From the NCBI GenBank assembly GCA_910587955.1, contig CAJUNN010000042.1, positions 1 through 27,184 on the forward strand: 27,184 nt of DNA, read 5' to 3'. The notes under the pieces were generated by a model. That model was not told the DNA's origin and ran no database searches. It saw nothing but the letters and a program-made list of their open reading frames with translations. A program made the translations under genes and the position numbers. Within the stretch, counting starts at the first letter, position 1. Each line of letters opens with the position of its first letter. This DNA is from an uncultured Lachnospiraceae bacterium (GTDB taxonomy: Bacteria; Bacillota; Clostridia; Lachnospirales; Lachnospiraceae). Shown piece by piece: positions 7,781 to 15,401 of the stretch.

Positions 7781-9958
7781 TTAAGCCTCAATCTCATACC
7801 AGCGGATTTCATTTGCTTCCAAATCCAGCCGGAAACTGCTGCCGTCGCCCTTATAGACGGTTGTGCGCTGAGGCTCATAGGTATTGTTCACCACGCAGTA
7901 CTTCCCATTCTTCACATAAGCGTGGACATCCACATTGTAATTATCGGAAAACCAGCAGTGCAGCTCTTCCTCACTGCGGGTACTCCAGAGAATGGCCCGG
8001 TGAAGAATACGGCTGTTCTCGAAACTGTAGGGCAGACCGGAAATGTACACAGCCCGTCCCTTTCCGAAGTCATTTACCGCCATCTGTACCTCTTTCTCTC
8101 TCTGGACCAGAATCCGGGCGTCTGCAAGAGCGTACATGCCTTTCTTTCCCTCCCCGAAATCCACTTCTCCCTTACAATCCTCCAGGATAAAGTGATCCCG
8201 GTGCTCCTCCCAGTTATATTTATCATACCCGAAGGTAAAACCGGTCTCCTTTTCTACGCCCAGCACCGAGGCAAGCTGGATATAGCGCCCCTGGTACTGA
8301 TGGCCCGAAGGTTCTCCTACTCCGATCAGTCCTCCGCCCCTGCGGACAAAAGCATGTATAGCCGCCGAGACAGCCGGATCCTCCCAGACGCTTCCTCCCG
8401 TATGGGCCGTATCTCCGTCTCCCACATTGATCAGCACGTCCACGTCCGCAAGCACCGCCGGATTTTCCCGGATATCCTCAAAGGAGAGGAAGCTCACCTC
8501 ATAGGGCGCTCCCGATAATGCTTCAATCACACCTGCATAGCTGTAATTTTGCTTCTGATACAGGGCATGATGCACCATATGGCAGCCCCAGGAACGCATG
8601 CGCCCCCAGCAGTTCAGCACCGCAACCTTTTTGTGGCAGAAGCCTTCCGTCCCCCGGATATTTTCATACAGCTCCCGGAACTCATTGCACACGCTCTCCA
8701 CATAATCCACAAACTCCGGGAACTTGCAGGCCAGCTTCAGGTAGCCGCCGTATCCGATCCGGTCAATGGGTTTGCGCAGGATCGCCCGCCTGGCCGTCAC
8801 CCAGTTCTCCTTCGCCTCTTTCACCGGGTCTCCCCCTTCATGGAAGGTATCCGGGAAAAAGTAAGGCAGAAAACGCCCTTCCGTGTAGCCTACACCCGGA
8901 ATATCGGAAATCAGCCGCAGGGTCATGCCGTTTCCCACACTCCCCACCACGGCATCCAGGCCGATAGAGCGGAACTCCTCCATAAAAGGCTCCGTCCCAA
9001 TCCAGTGATCACCCAGGAACATCATGGCTTCCTTCCCCATTTCATGAGTCAAGTCTACCAGCTCTTTTACCAAAGCAGCCACTTCCCTGCGCTGAAACGC
9101 CACAAAGTCCAGATACTCCTTAGAGGGAACCCGGTATTGGTTATTGTAATATCCCTGATCGATGATATACTCCGGACGGAAGGGATATCCTGCTTCCTTC
9201 TCAAACTTTTCCAGAATATAAGGGGACACGGATGCGGAATATCCGTACCAGTCCACATACTTTTCCCGCTTCAGCTCATCAAAAATCAGCGTGAACTGAT
9301 GAAAAAACGTGGTATAGCGGATTACATCCACGTAAGGATGCTCCTCAATAAACCGTTTCAGCCGCTCCATGGTATACGCATGGGTCTTGGGCTGGCGCAC
9401 ATCAAAGGTAATCTGATGTTCAAAATCCGTCCACTCATTGACCACCGCATTGTACATGTGAACCGGATCCCAGATCAGATAGGCCAGAAAACTAACCGTA
9501 TATTCATGATAAGGGATGGGAGCAGGCAGAATCACACAGCCGCTCTCTTCTTCATATGTCCATTCCTTGGGAGGAACGGGGCAGCCGGCCGTCCGATCCA
9601 TGACCTCCCACCAGCGCTTCTTATCGTCCCGCGTATTTACTTTCAAAAGCTCCGGGCTGATACCCGCCATCAGCGGAATGGCAAGAGCTTCCTCCTCCGC
9701 CATATAAAACCCGGTCATAATATAGCATTGCTGCACCTCGTCCGGATTCGCCTTCGCCCAGGCGTTATCCTTCCGGGTTGTATAATAGGTAGAATATACC
9801 TTGGCATTTACTTCTTTCAAGCCTTCCGGGTAATCTGTTCCGTCACAGTCCCGGATGGCATCTGCACCCCAGCGCTTCAATAACTCCAATGTCTCAGGCA
9901 CCACATCCACATCGGTGGGAATTGTCACCCTGCCGGTATTTTTATATTGGTTCCTCAT
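7781..9958 (-). CDS. lnpA: GH112 1,3-beta-galactosyl-N-acetylhexosamine phosphorylase
   Basis: Cytoplasmic enzyme that splits galacto-N-biose or lacto-N-biose with phosphate, giving galactose 1-phosphate and GalNAc or GlcNAc. The 725-residue length fits the family. The catalytic acid is expected in GDHWIGTEP at Asp317; Asn170 in HMYN corresponds to the second key residue. These match Asp313 and Asn166 of the Bifidobacterium enzyme with a constant shift of four, from memory. A TIM-barrel-like N-terminal half is followed by a glutamine-amidotransferase-like domain (about 440-640) and a small C-terminal beta domain. It lies in an ABC-sugar operon. GH112 also contains beta-1,4-galactosyl-L-rhamnose phosphorylases from Clostridia, which I cannot exclude. 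No N-acetylhexosamine kinase or galT is adjacent. Confidence 0.92.
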   Translation of the reverse strand: MRNQYKNTGRVTIPTDVDVVPETLELLKRWGADAIRDCDGTDYPEGLKEVNAKVYSTYYTTRKDNAWAKANPDEVQQCYIMTGFYMAEEEALAIPLMAGISPELLKVNTRDDKKRWWEVMDRTAGCPVPPKEWTYEEESGCVILPAPIPYHEYTVSFLAYLIWDPVHMYNAVVNEWTDFEHQITFDVRQPKTHAYTMERLKRFIEEHPYVDVIRYTTFFHQFTLIFDELKREKYVDWYGYSASVSPYILEKFEKEAGYPFRPEYIIDQGYYNNQYRVPSKEYLDFVAFQRREVAALVKELVDLTHEMGKEAMMFLGDHWIGTEPFMEEFRSIGLDAVVGSVGNGMTLRLISDIPGVGYTEGRFLPYFFPDTFHEGGDPVKEAKENWVTARRAILRKPIDRIGYGGYLKLACKFPEFVDYVESVCNEFRELYENIRGTEGFCHKKVAVLNCWGRMRSWGCHMVHHALYQKQNYSYAGVIEALSGAPYEVSFLSFEDIRENPAVLADVDVLINVGDGDTAHTGGSVWEDPAVSAAIHAFVRRGGGLIGVGEPSGHQYQGRYIQLASVLGVEKETGFTFGYDKYNWEEHRDHFILEDCKGEVDFGEGKKGMYALADARILVQREKEVQMAVNDFGKGRAVYISGLPYSFENSRILHRAILWSTRSEEELHCWFSDNYNVDVHAYVKNGKYCVVNNTYEPQRTTVYKGDGSSFRLDLEANEIRWYEIEA

Positions 9959-9976
9959 TTATGATACCTCTGCCTT

Positions 9977-10165
9977 CTAATCCTGATAGCGTTTGTTATA
10001 AATCATCAACGCGGCCAAAAGAAGCACTACGCCCAAAAGCATAATTACAAGTCCGGCCATTTTTCCGGTCATCTTCCATCCGCCGAACACCATTCCTATG
10101 CCTGCCGCGAAAAATACTGCGATCAGCACCATCCGCAGGCCTACATGTTCTTTCCAAAAATTCAT
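9977..10165 (-). CDS. Small two-helix membrane protein in the sugar operon
   Basis: A 62-residue protein with two hydrophobic helices (about 12-29 and 36-54), a short basic/glycine turn between them, and charged ends (KEH near the start, NKRYQD at the end). The ATG at 10165 lies nine bases after the permease stop codon, with GGGTGA and AGG just upstream, so its translation probably follows from the permease. It fills the space between permease and phosphorylase genes tightly, which supports a real gene. I recognise no function. It could be a small accessory subunit of the transporter, but that rests on position only. Confidence 0.75.
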   Translation of the reverse strand: MNFWKEHVGLRMVLIAVFFAAGIGMVFGGWKMTGKMAGLVIMLLGVVLLLAALMIYNKRYQD

Positions 10166-10174
10166 CCTGTCACC

Positions 10175-11062
10175 CTATCCTTTCAAACCGCCCAGCGTCA
10201 TGCCCTGGGTCAGCTTTTTCTGCACGCACATATAAAGTATCAGCGTGGGCAGCATCACCAGAACCAGTCCCGCATACAGCTGTCCGTACTGGGTAGCCGC
10301 CTGCTGCGCCTGGGTCAGCTGCATCAGCCCTACCGGCAGCGTCTTAGCCCCGTTGGGATCGGACAGCAGCGTCATGGCAATAATATACTCGTTCCAGAAA
10401 GACAAAAAGTTAAAAAGAATTACCGTAATGATGGACGGCTGCGCCATGGGAAAAATAATTTTTACCATGGTAGAAAAGTACCCGGCCCCGTCAATATAAG
10501 CTGCCTCCTCAAAATCATGAGGCAGGGTAGCAAAATAACTGGACAGCAGGTAGATGGTAAAGGGCAGGGCTGTGGCCGCATACACCAGAGCCAGCACAAG
10601 AATATTATTCAGGAAGAACCCGCTGCCAATCAAGCCTTTCAGCATTTTATCCCCGTCCACAAGCATCAGGAAAATGGGAACTACGATGTAATTCACATTA
10701 ATAAACAGACCGCCCATAAACAGGATATTTAAAAATTTCCTTCCCCGGAACTCAAACCGGGACAGCACATAAGATGCCGGCAGCGCAACAGCCAGGAGAA
10801 TGGCTAGGGCCAGTGCCGTGACAATCACGGAATTGAGCATATACTCGCCCATCCGGGCTTTTCCCCAGGCATCTGCAAAGTTCTGGAGATACACCCCGGC
10901 AGGAATCGCCCAGGGATTTCCGTAAAATTCGCTGTTCTGCTTAATGGATGCCATAAATACCCAAGCCACCGGTATTATAATGGTGACAGCCAAAAGCCCC
11001 AGCGCCACATAAACAAAAACTTTATACAAAATCTGACCTGATGATTTTTTCGTTTGTTCCAT
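10175..11062 (-). CDS. Sugar ABC transporter permease, MalG-like (CUT1)
   Basis: One of two membrane subunits of a CUT1-type carbohydrate importer. The 295-residue protein has about six hydrophobic helices. The cytoplasmic coupling motif EAAYIDGAG lies at 186-194, where the ATPase docks, and is followed by FPMAQP. The C-terminus QGMTLGGLKG is typical of the MalG/AraQ side. It starts 12 bases after the first permease gene, at ATG 11062. Substrate is inferred from the neighbouring GH112 phosphorylase. Confidence 0.95.
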   Translation of the reverse strand: MEQTKKSSGQILYKVFVYVALGLLAVTIIIPVAWVFMASIKQNSEFYGNPWAIPAGVYLQNFADAWGKARMGEYMLNSVIVTALALAILLAVALPASYVLSRFEFRGRKFLNILFMGGLFINVNYIVVPIFLMLVDGDKMLKGLIGSGFFLNNILVLALVYAATALPFTIYLLSSYFATLPHDFEEAAYIDGAGYFSTMVKIIFPMAQPSIITVILFNFLSFWNEYIIAMTLLSDPNGAKTLPVGLMQLTQAQQAATQYGQLYAGLVLVMLPTLILYMCVQKKLTQGMTLGGLKG

Positions 11063-11074
11063 CCTTATCCCCCC

Positions 11075-11962
11075 TTAAAATTCCAGCGGCTTCCGCTTGG
11101 TAACCGCATTCACCAGCGCCGACAGGCCAAAGGAAAACAGGAACACCATTACGCCGATGGCCATTCCGTAGCCATAGGTCGAATTGGTATACGCCTGCTT
11201 ATACATATAGGACAAGGCAACCTCTGAGGCGCCGTTGGGCCCTCCGGAGGTCATGGCTTTCACAAAGAGGAAGGCCATATTGATGGTGCTGATAATAAAA
11301 AATGTCAGTGTGGTACGGATATTCGTCCAAATAAGCGGAAGGGTAATCTGGAAAAACTGGGTCACACGCCCTGCGCCGTCCAGCCCTGCGCTCTCGTAAA
11401 GACTCTGGGGAATGCTGGCCATGGATGCCATATACATAACCATATAATAACCGATGGCCTGCCATACCATGGCAATGATCAGGCTGATCATAACCATAGA
11501 TTCCCCCTTCCACAGAACGGCCACAGTCTCTCCCTTGAAAAAGGATAAAAGGCTGTTGAGCGTACCGTTGTTCGTGTCATAAATGGCGCTGAATATAGCC
11601 GAAATTACCACTACCGACAGAATATTCGGTATGTAAAATATAATTCGGAAGAAATTCTGTCCTTTGATTTTCTCCCGGGTCAGAATAGCCGCAAATACCA
11701 GGGCAAACGCAAAAGTAACCACAGTCACGACAACAATCAAAAGAATTGTATTCTGCATGGAACGGATAAAATTAGCATCCTTCATAAGACGGCTGAAATT
11801 CTGCAGCCACACAAATTCCTCCGTGGTAGAATACGCACTGCGTACAAACAGAGACATCCGAAATACATTCATCGTGGGGATAATCATAAAAACTGTAAAC
11901 AAAATGACTGCAGCCGCAGCACACAGAAAAATAAACCTGCTGCGTCCCGCTCGTTTCTTCAT
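11075..11962 (-). CDS. Sugar ABC transporter permease, MalF/UgpA-like (CUT1)
   Basis: Partner permease of the importer. It has 295 residues with an N-terminal signal-anchor helix (about 10-30), further helices, and the coupling motif ESAGLDGAG at 190-198 followed by TLPLI. The short form, without MalF's large periplasmic loop, is usual for Gram-positive sugar importers. It lies between the binding-protein gene and the second permease. A 108-base gap with a hairpin separates it from the binding-protein gene, which probably makes the permease less abundant than the binding protein. Confidence 0.95.
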   Translation of the reverse strand: MKKRAGRSRFIFLCAAAAVILFTVFMIIPTMNVFRMSLFVRSAYSTTEEFVWLQNFSRLMKDANFIRSMQNTILLIVVVTVVTFAFALVFAAILTREKIKGQNFFRIIFYIPNILSVVVISAIFSAIYDTNNGTLNSLLSFFKGETVAVLWKGESMVMISLIIAMVWQAIGYYMVMYMASMASIPQSLYESAGLDGAGRVTQFFQITLPLIWTNIRTTLTFFIISTINMAFLFVKAMTSGGPNGASEVALSYMYKQAYTNSTYGYGMAIGVMVFLFSFGLSALVNAVTKRKPLEF

Positions 11963-12017
11963 CGCCTATCTCCTTTCTCTTCAGATCACAGTACCAAGCC
12001 AAATCTGATTTTAAAAG

Positions 12018-12048
12018 AAACGGCGGTGGAAAACTCGCACCGCCGTTT
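12018..12048 (-). terminator. Intra-operon hairpin between binding protein and permease genes
   Basis: Perfect 11-base arms (AAACGGCGGTG and its complement) enclose a nine-base loop. On the minus strand the hairpin is followed by TTTCTTTT; the other side has no T-run. It lies 22 bases past the binding-protein stop codon. Such partial terminators or RNA-stabilising stems commonly give excess binding protein over permeases. Confidence 0.75.
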
Positions 12049-12070
12049 ACCTGTTCACTTATACCTAATA

Positions 12071-13450
12071 TTACGGAATGAGATTTGCTCTCATCTGATC
12101 GCTGGCATCCTTGATGCCTGCAATCCAGTCATCCTTAGTCATGGTGCCGGATACCAGAGAGTTCACCGGGTCAAACCACACGGTACGGTTATCCAGACCT
12201 TCAATCGGAGTAAATGCCGCGAAATTACCCATAGCAGCCTTTGCGCCGTTGTCGTAGATAGCATAGAAGAGCTTATTGTCGCCTTCCAGTTTGTCTGCAA
12301 TGTTCAGAACCGGCTGAATCGCCCCTGCTTTTGCAAAAATCTCACATGCAGCATCGCTGTAAAGGAATGCAATAAACTGCTTCGCAGCATCCTGGTTCGC
12401 TGCTCCGCTGGGGATCCATGCCTGCTCAAACCAGGTATAGCTGTAGCCGTCGCCGCCTGCCTCAACAGCCGGAAGAGCCGTCATACCCCAAGCAAAGCCG
12501 TCTGCACGGGGAGCTTCTGCCATCTCGCTTACGATCCAGGTTCCGTTGGGCATAAACAGAGCTTTGTTGTCCAGAACCAGCTGCTGGTTCTTGGTGAAAT
12601 CCTGATCGTTGGCCTGGGCCGGCGTGGTGGGCTCCGTATAGGAGGCCAGTTTCGCTACGATGTCAAAACACATCTTCGCTTCCTCAGTATCCCAGATACC
12701 CTCTTCGTAGTTGGTTGCTTTGTTAAAGAAATCAGCTCCGCCTACCGAATACATCAGGGCATAGAAGAATGCGTCAAAGTATCCGGTCGTCGGATATGTA
12801 AACAGGGAGATTCCCTCTGCCTTCGCCTTGTCGCCCAGCTCCCACATCTCATCCCATGTAGCAGGTACGGTCCAGCCTTTTTCCTCAAAGAGGCCCGCAT
12901 TGTAGAACAGTCCGCAGGGAGAATAGAACATAGGTGCTAAATAAGTCTTTCCGTCGCTGTACGGATTGGTCAGAGCTGTCTCTGTAAAACCGCCTGCAAT
13001 CTTATCGCTGACCTTCTTGTCCTCACCGGGAACGGTCATAGCCAGTACGTCCGTCAGGTCCACCAGATTCTGATCCTTGATAAAGGTCTCTGTCAGGGCA
13101 TCCTCACGTCCCGTAGCCAGATGAATCACATCCGGGAAATCCCCGGCTTTCATAGATGATCCGATTACATCTTCCAGATTTTTGTCCGTTATCAGTTCCA
13201 CCGCAATTCCGGTTTCTGCTGTGAAGGCATCGCATACTTCCTTCCACATGTCGCTGCCGTAGGCCGTCTCAATGGCCGCCACCTTCAGCGTTCCGCCGGC
13301 TGCCTCGGGGGCTTCCGGAGTTTCCCCGGTCCCCTGGTCTGCCGGAGCCGTCTCAGGCGTATCGGCAGGTGTTTCTGCCTTTTTGCCGCAGCCTGCCATC
13401 ATAGATGCGGTCATAGCTGCTACAAGAAGGATACTTATTACCTTTTTCAT
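12071..13450 (-). CDS. Sugar-binding lipoprotein of ABC importer (SBP_bac_1 family)
   Basis: Extracellular substrate-capture subunit. The 459-residue protein has a signal peptide with lipobox MAGC (cysteine 21), a Pro/Thr/Glu-rich linker to about residue 52, and a two-lobed binding fold. Features such as FYSPCGLFYN, PATWDEMWELGDKAKAEG and NGTWIVSEM recall binding proteins for N-acetylhexosamine-containing sugars (NgcE-like). The resemblance is recalled, not searched. The ATG at 13450 has AGGAGG nine bases upstream. It is the first gene of the operon, next to its promoter and the divergent araC, and should be the most strongly expressed. The likely ligand is the disaccharide cleaved by the linked GH112 enzyme. 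Confidence 0.93.
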   Translation of the reverse strand: MKKVISILLVAAMTASMMAGCGKKAETPADTPETAPADQGTGETPEAPEAAGGTLKVAAIETAYGSDMWKEVCDAFTAETGIAVELITDKNLEDVIGSSMKAGDFPDVIHLATGREDALTETFIKDQNLVDLTDVLAMTVPGEDKKVSDKIAGGFTETALTNPYSDGKTYLAPMFYSPCGLFYNAGLFEEKGWTVPATWDEMWELGDKAKAEGISLFTYPTTGYFDAFFYALMYSVGGADFFNKATNYEEGIWDTEEAKMCFDIVAKLASYTEPTTPAQANDQDFTKNQQLVLDNKALFMPNGTWIVSEMAEAPRADGFAWGMTALPAVEAGGDGYSYTWFEQAWIPSGAANQDAAKQFIAFLYSDAACEIFAKAGAIQPVLNIADKLEGDNKLFYAIYDNGAKAAMGNFAAFTPIEGLDNRTVWFDPVNSLVSGTMTKDDWIAGIKDASDQMRANLIP

Positions 13451-13484
13451 AACATCTTACCTCCTGTAAAAATGTGATGACTAT

Positions 13485-13497
13485 GGTTCCAAGAACC
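13485..13497. promoter_or_regulatory. Palindrome GGTTCCAAGAACC in the operon leader
   Basis: Five-base arms GGTTC and GAACC flank three bases, just downstream of the predicted transcription start and about 35 bases before the binding-protein start codon. A repressor bound here would block transcription. It could equally be chance. Confidence 0.35.
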
Positions 13498-13516
13498 AAA
13501 TTAACTAGATAGATTA

Positions 13517-13545
13517 AGTATAAAATCTTATTTTTTCCATTTCTA
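13517..13545 (-). promoter_or_regulatory. Promoter of the carbohydrate operon
   Basis: On the minus strand TAGAAA (13540-13545) and TATACT (13517-13522) are 17 bases apart. The -10 is good and the -35 matches four of six bases, as expected for an activator-dependent promoter. Direct repeats lie seven bases upstream of the -35. Confidence 0.55.
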
Positions 13546-13552
13546 GTCTATT

Positions 13553-13581
13553 TATTGCTCTCTTTTTTATATATATTGCTC
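13553..13581. promoter_or_regulatory. Probable AraC-family half-sites, pair 1
   Basis: TATTGCTC occurs at 13553-13560 and again at 13574-13581, exactly 21 bases apart in the same orientation. The near copy abuts the -35 region of the sugar operon. Two direct half-sites about two helical turns apart next to a weak -35 is the classical arrangement for AraC-type activators. The adjacent araC gene is the obvious candidate regulator. Confidence 0.55.
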
Positions 13582-13593
13582 ATTTTGGATATA

Positions 13594-13624
13594 TTTGTAC
13601 ATTTTCCTTCAAAATTTATACATT
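13594..13624. promoter_or_regulatory. Possible AraC-family half-sites, pair 2
   Basis: TTTGTACATT (13594-13603) and TTTATACATT (13615-13624) match at nine of ten positions and are also 21 bases apart. The region is very AT-rich, so chance similarity is more likely than for pair 1. Together with both promoters, these sites are what I see in the 382-base gap from 13451 to 13832. Confidence 0.35.
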
Positions 13625-13702
13625 CATTATCAATTATGTCAAATTTATTTCATTTTCGCTTTTCTCTCCTCGGTCAATTTTGATATTTTTCTTATTTTTT
13701 TC

Positions 13703-13731
13703 TTGTATCTCATACCAAAAGGAGTTATAAT
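13703..13731 (+). promoter_or_regulatory. Probable araC promoter
   Basis: TTGTAT (13703-13708) and a perfect TATAAT (13726-13731) are 17 bases apart on the plus strand. Transcription would start near 13738, giving a leader of about 95 bases. Confidence 0.45.
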
Positions 13732-13832
13732 GGCGAAAAGTTCTGTTCCTATTCGTCTTTGCAGCTTTATTAATATTGCACTTTTTATTTATTTACAGCA
13801 ATATTTATTATTTTCAAGGAGTTTTGCCAGCT

Positions 13833-14702
13833 ATGAGTACAAATTGTTATGTCCTGGATCCTCTGGCCGTAAATCCGGTGGATCGCTCCGTCACCAAACT
13901 GCTCTATGTGAGCGTGGCCCGCTACAGCAACGAATGGCGTTCCATTCTCCACACGCACCCTTGCGCTGAAGTATTTTTTATCACAGGGGGCCGGGGAAAC
14001 CTGAAATTGGTGAACAACACCCACCCTATCAATACCGGGGACGTAATTACTGTAAATTCTAACATTGAGCACACAGAGATCAGTTCGGAAGAACACCCTC
14101 TGGAATATATTGTCATGGGCGTAGACGGCCTGGAGGCCCTTTCCGGGGACGACGGCAGCATCGGCTACTCCATCGTCCATTACCAATCCGACAAAGAGCA
14201 GCTTCTGTTCTACCTGAAAAGCCTGATCCGGGAGATTGAAATCCACCTGCCGGGCTATAACATCATCTGCCAGGATATCCTGGAAGTAATCCTTCTCCTT
14301 CTCATGCGGCGCAGCGAATTCACCGTAACCTTTATCCCGTCCACCCGCAAATCCAGCAAAGAATGCGCCGTGGTACGGCGCTACATCGACAATCATTTCA
14401 AAGAAAACCTGACTCTGGATACCCTGGCATCCGTAGTCCACGTAAGTAAATACTATCTGGCCCACGCTTTCACAAAAGAATACGGCACTTCACCCATTAA
14501 CTACCTGCTTTCCTGCCGGATCAAAGAGAGCCTCTATCTGCTCTCGGAAACCCGGACCTCCCTTTCGGAAATCGCAGAAACCCTGGGCTTTTCTTCCCCC
14601 AGCTATTTTTCCCAGAGTTTCCGCAGGATTCAGGGGATCAGTCCCATCGAATACCGGAAAAAATCCAGACAAAACCAAAAAAGTCCTCAGCCGCCCGGCT
14701 GA
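13833..14702 (+). CDS. AraC-family transcriptional regulator of the sugar operon
   Basis: A 289-residue regulator, the only convincing plus-strand gene. The N-terminal half is a cupin-like sensing domain (HTH at 40-42, then VFFITGGRG) expected to bind the sugar or a breakdown product. The C-terminal 100 residues carry two helix-turn-helix motifs (about 192-212 and 243-265) ending in GISPIEYRKK, the AraC signature. The ATG at 13833 has AAGGAG 11 bases upstream; a longer reading from a TTG at 13776 lacks a ribosome site. Divergent placement from the sugar operon, with 21-bp direct repeats between them, points to local activation. The stop codon lies within the stem of a shared terminator. Confidence 0.93.
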   Translation: MSTNCYVLDPLAVNPVDRSVTKLLYVSVARYSNEWRSILHTHPCAEVFFITGGRGNLKLVNNTHPINTGDVITVNSNIEHTEISSEEHPLEYIVMGVDGLEALSGDDGSIGYSIVHYQSDKEQLLFYLKSLIREIEIHLPGYNIICQDILEVILLLLMRRSEFTVTFIPSTRKSSKECAVVRRYIDNHFKENLTLDTLASVVHVSKYYLAHAFTKEYGTSPINYLLSCRIKESLYLLSETRTSLSEIAETLGFSSPSYFSQSFRRIQGISPIEYRKKSRQNQKSPQPPG

Positions 14703-14712
14703 AGACTTTTTT
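14677..14712. terminator. Bidirectional terminator shared by araC and divIC
   Basis: A run of six A, then GTC, one mismatch and TCAGCC, a four-base loop, then GGCTGA, GAC and six T. It reads as hairpin plus U-tract on both strands. The stem contains the araC stop codon, and the divIC stop codon starts within the T-run. The two converging genes are only eight bases apart. Confidence 0.85.
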
Positions 14713-15019
14713 ATTCTACCGCTTTAAAGAGGATTTCATCCTCGTATACCAGACCAAGCCGCTCCTTGGCAACTTCCTCCACATACTTCTTGGTCTGCAC
14801 GTATTTCTTTAGCTCCTCAATCTCCTGCGTTCTCTGCTCCTCCTCTTCAAGCTGGGCCATCAGCTCTTCTTCCCGCCTTTGATACGCCTCATTCTTCTGC
14901 TTCAGCTGCATCTCCCCGAAAGAAACCACAACCAGCAGGCACAGAATGGTAACGGTAATAATTCGAAGCTCCAGACGCTTCTTCCTTTTTAACGCACGCT
15001 GCGTTTTTGTCATCGCCAT
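14711..15019 (-). CDS. divIC: Septum formation initiator, DivIC/FtsB family
   Basis: Small bitopic division protein that joins FtsL and the partner DivIB/FtsQ at the septum. The 102 residues show a basic cytoplasmic N-terminus (KRKKR), one membrane helix (about 20-35) and a coiled coil rich in Glu and Gln (about 37-75), then the conserved AKERLGLV end. The ATG at 15019 has AAAGGAGG eight bases upstream. It is the last gene of HU-rqcP-yabP-yabQ-divIC, the B. subtilis order. Confidence 0.93.
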   Translation of the reverse strand: MAMTKTQRALKRKKRLELRIITVTILCLLVVVSFGEMQLKQKNEAYQRREEELMAQLEEEEQRTQEIEELKKYVQTKKYVEEVAKERLGLVYEDEILFKAVE

Positions 15020-15053
15020 TGCGGCTTCCTCCTTTCCGGGTTCCCCCCTGCTT

Positions 15054-15401
15054 TTAAGAAGACTTTAGGTATAGTATAAACCGTTTTACAGAACTATGCA
15101 ATTTTTTTCTTAGTTTATTTAATAACTTTGCAAATTGCAAATACAATAGCATTCCAAGCACAACTGCCGCTATGGCAAATCCCCGGATTGCACCGCTGTT
15201 TTCCAGGTACAGCATACGGAAAATCAGCACGCCGCACACCAGCCAGTACAAAATATCTTCCACCGCAATGGCCGCCGTGCCGTGCCGGACCAGCCTGCGG
15301 AAAATACGGATCAAATCATAAAGGATCATCATAAAGACGCCCCACAAAAAGGCCCGGAAGAAAAATTGCAGCTCAAACAGGATCCCTTCGCTCATAGGCA
15401 C
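15054..15401 (-). CDS. yabQ: Spore cortex protein YabQ
   Basis: Membrane protein needed for spore cortex formation in B. subtilis, made in the mother cell under sigma-E. The 115 residues contain three to four hydrophobic segments (about 13-30, 45-64, 70-90) and a basic C-terminus. The pattern LYDLIRIFRR followed by ED.LYW is the family hallmark. The first codon is a GTG that overlaps the yabP stop (TAGTG); an ATG two codons later is an alternative. It has no clear ribosome site, so coupling to yabP is likely. It is shorter than the B. subtilis protein (about 210, from memory), lacking the C-terminal region. Confidence 0.88.
   Translation of the reverse strand: MPMSEGILFELQFFFRAFLWGVFMMILYDLIRIFRRLVRHGTAAIAVEDILYWLVCGVLIFRMLYLENSGAIRGFAIAAVVLGMLLYLQFAKLLNKLRKKLHSSVKRFILYLKSS

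Noticed and set aside
6643..7878. Longer ATPase reading with 41 extra N-terminal residues
   Set aside because: The extra part resembles no ABC ATPase, overlaps the lnpA 3' end, and AGGAGG sits correctly before the ATG at 7755.
13730..13969. Plus-strand reading frame starting with an apparent AAAGGAG ribosome site
   Set aside because: Its ATG overlaps a perfect TATAAT with a -35 at 17 bases, the likely araC promoter. The frame then runs into araC out of frame with no recognisable product.
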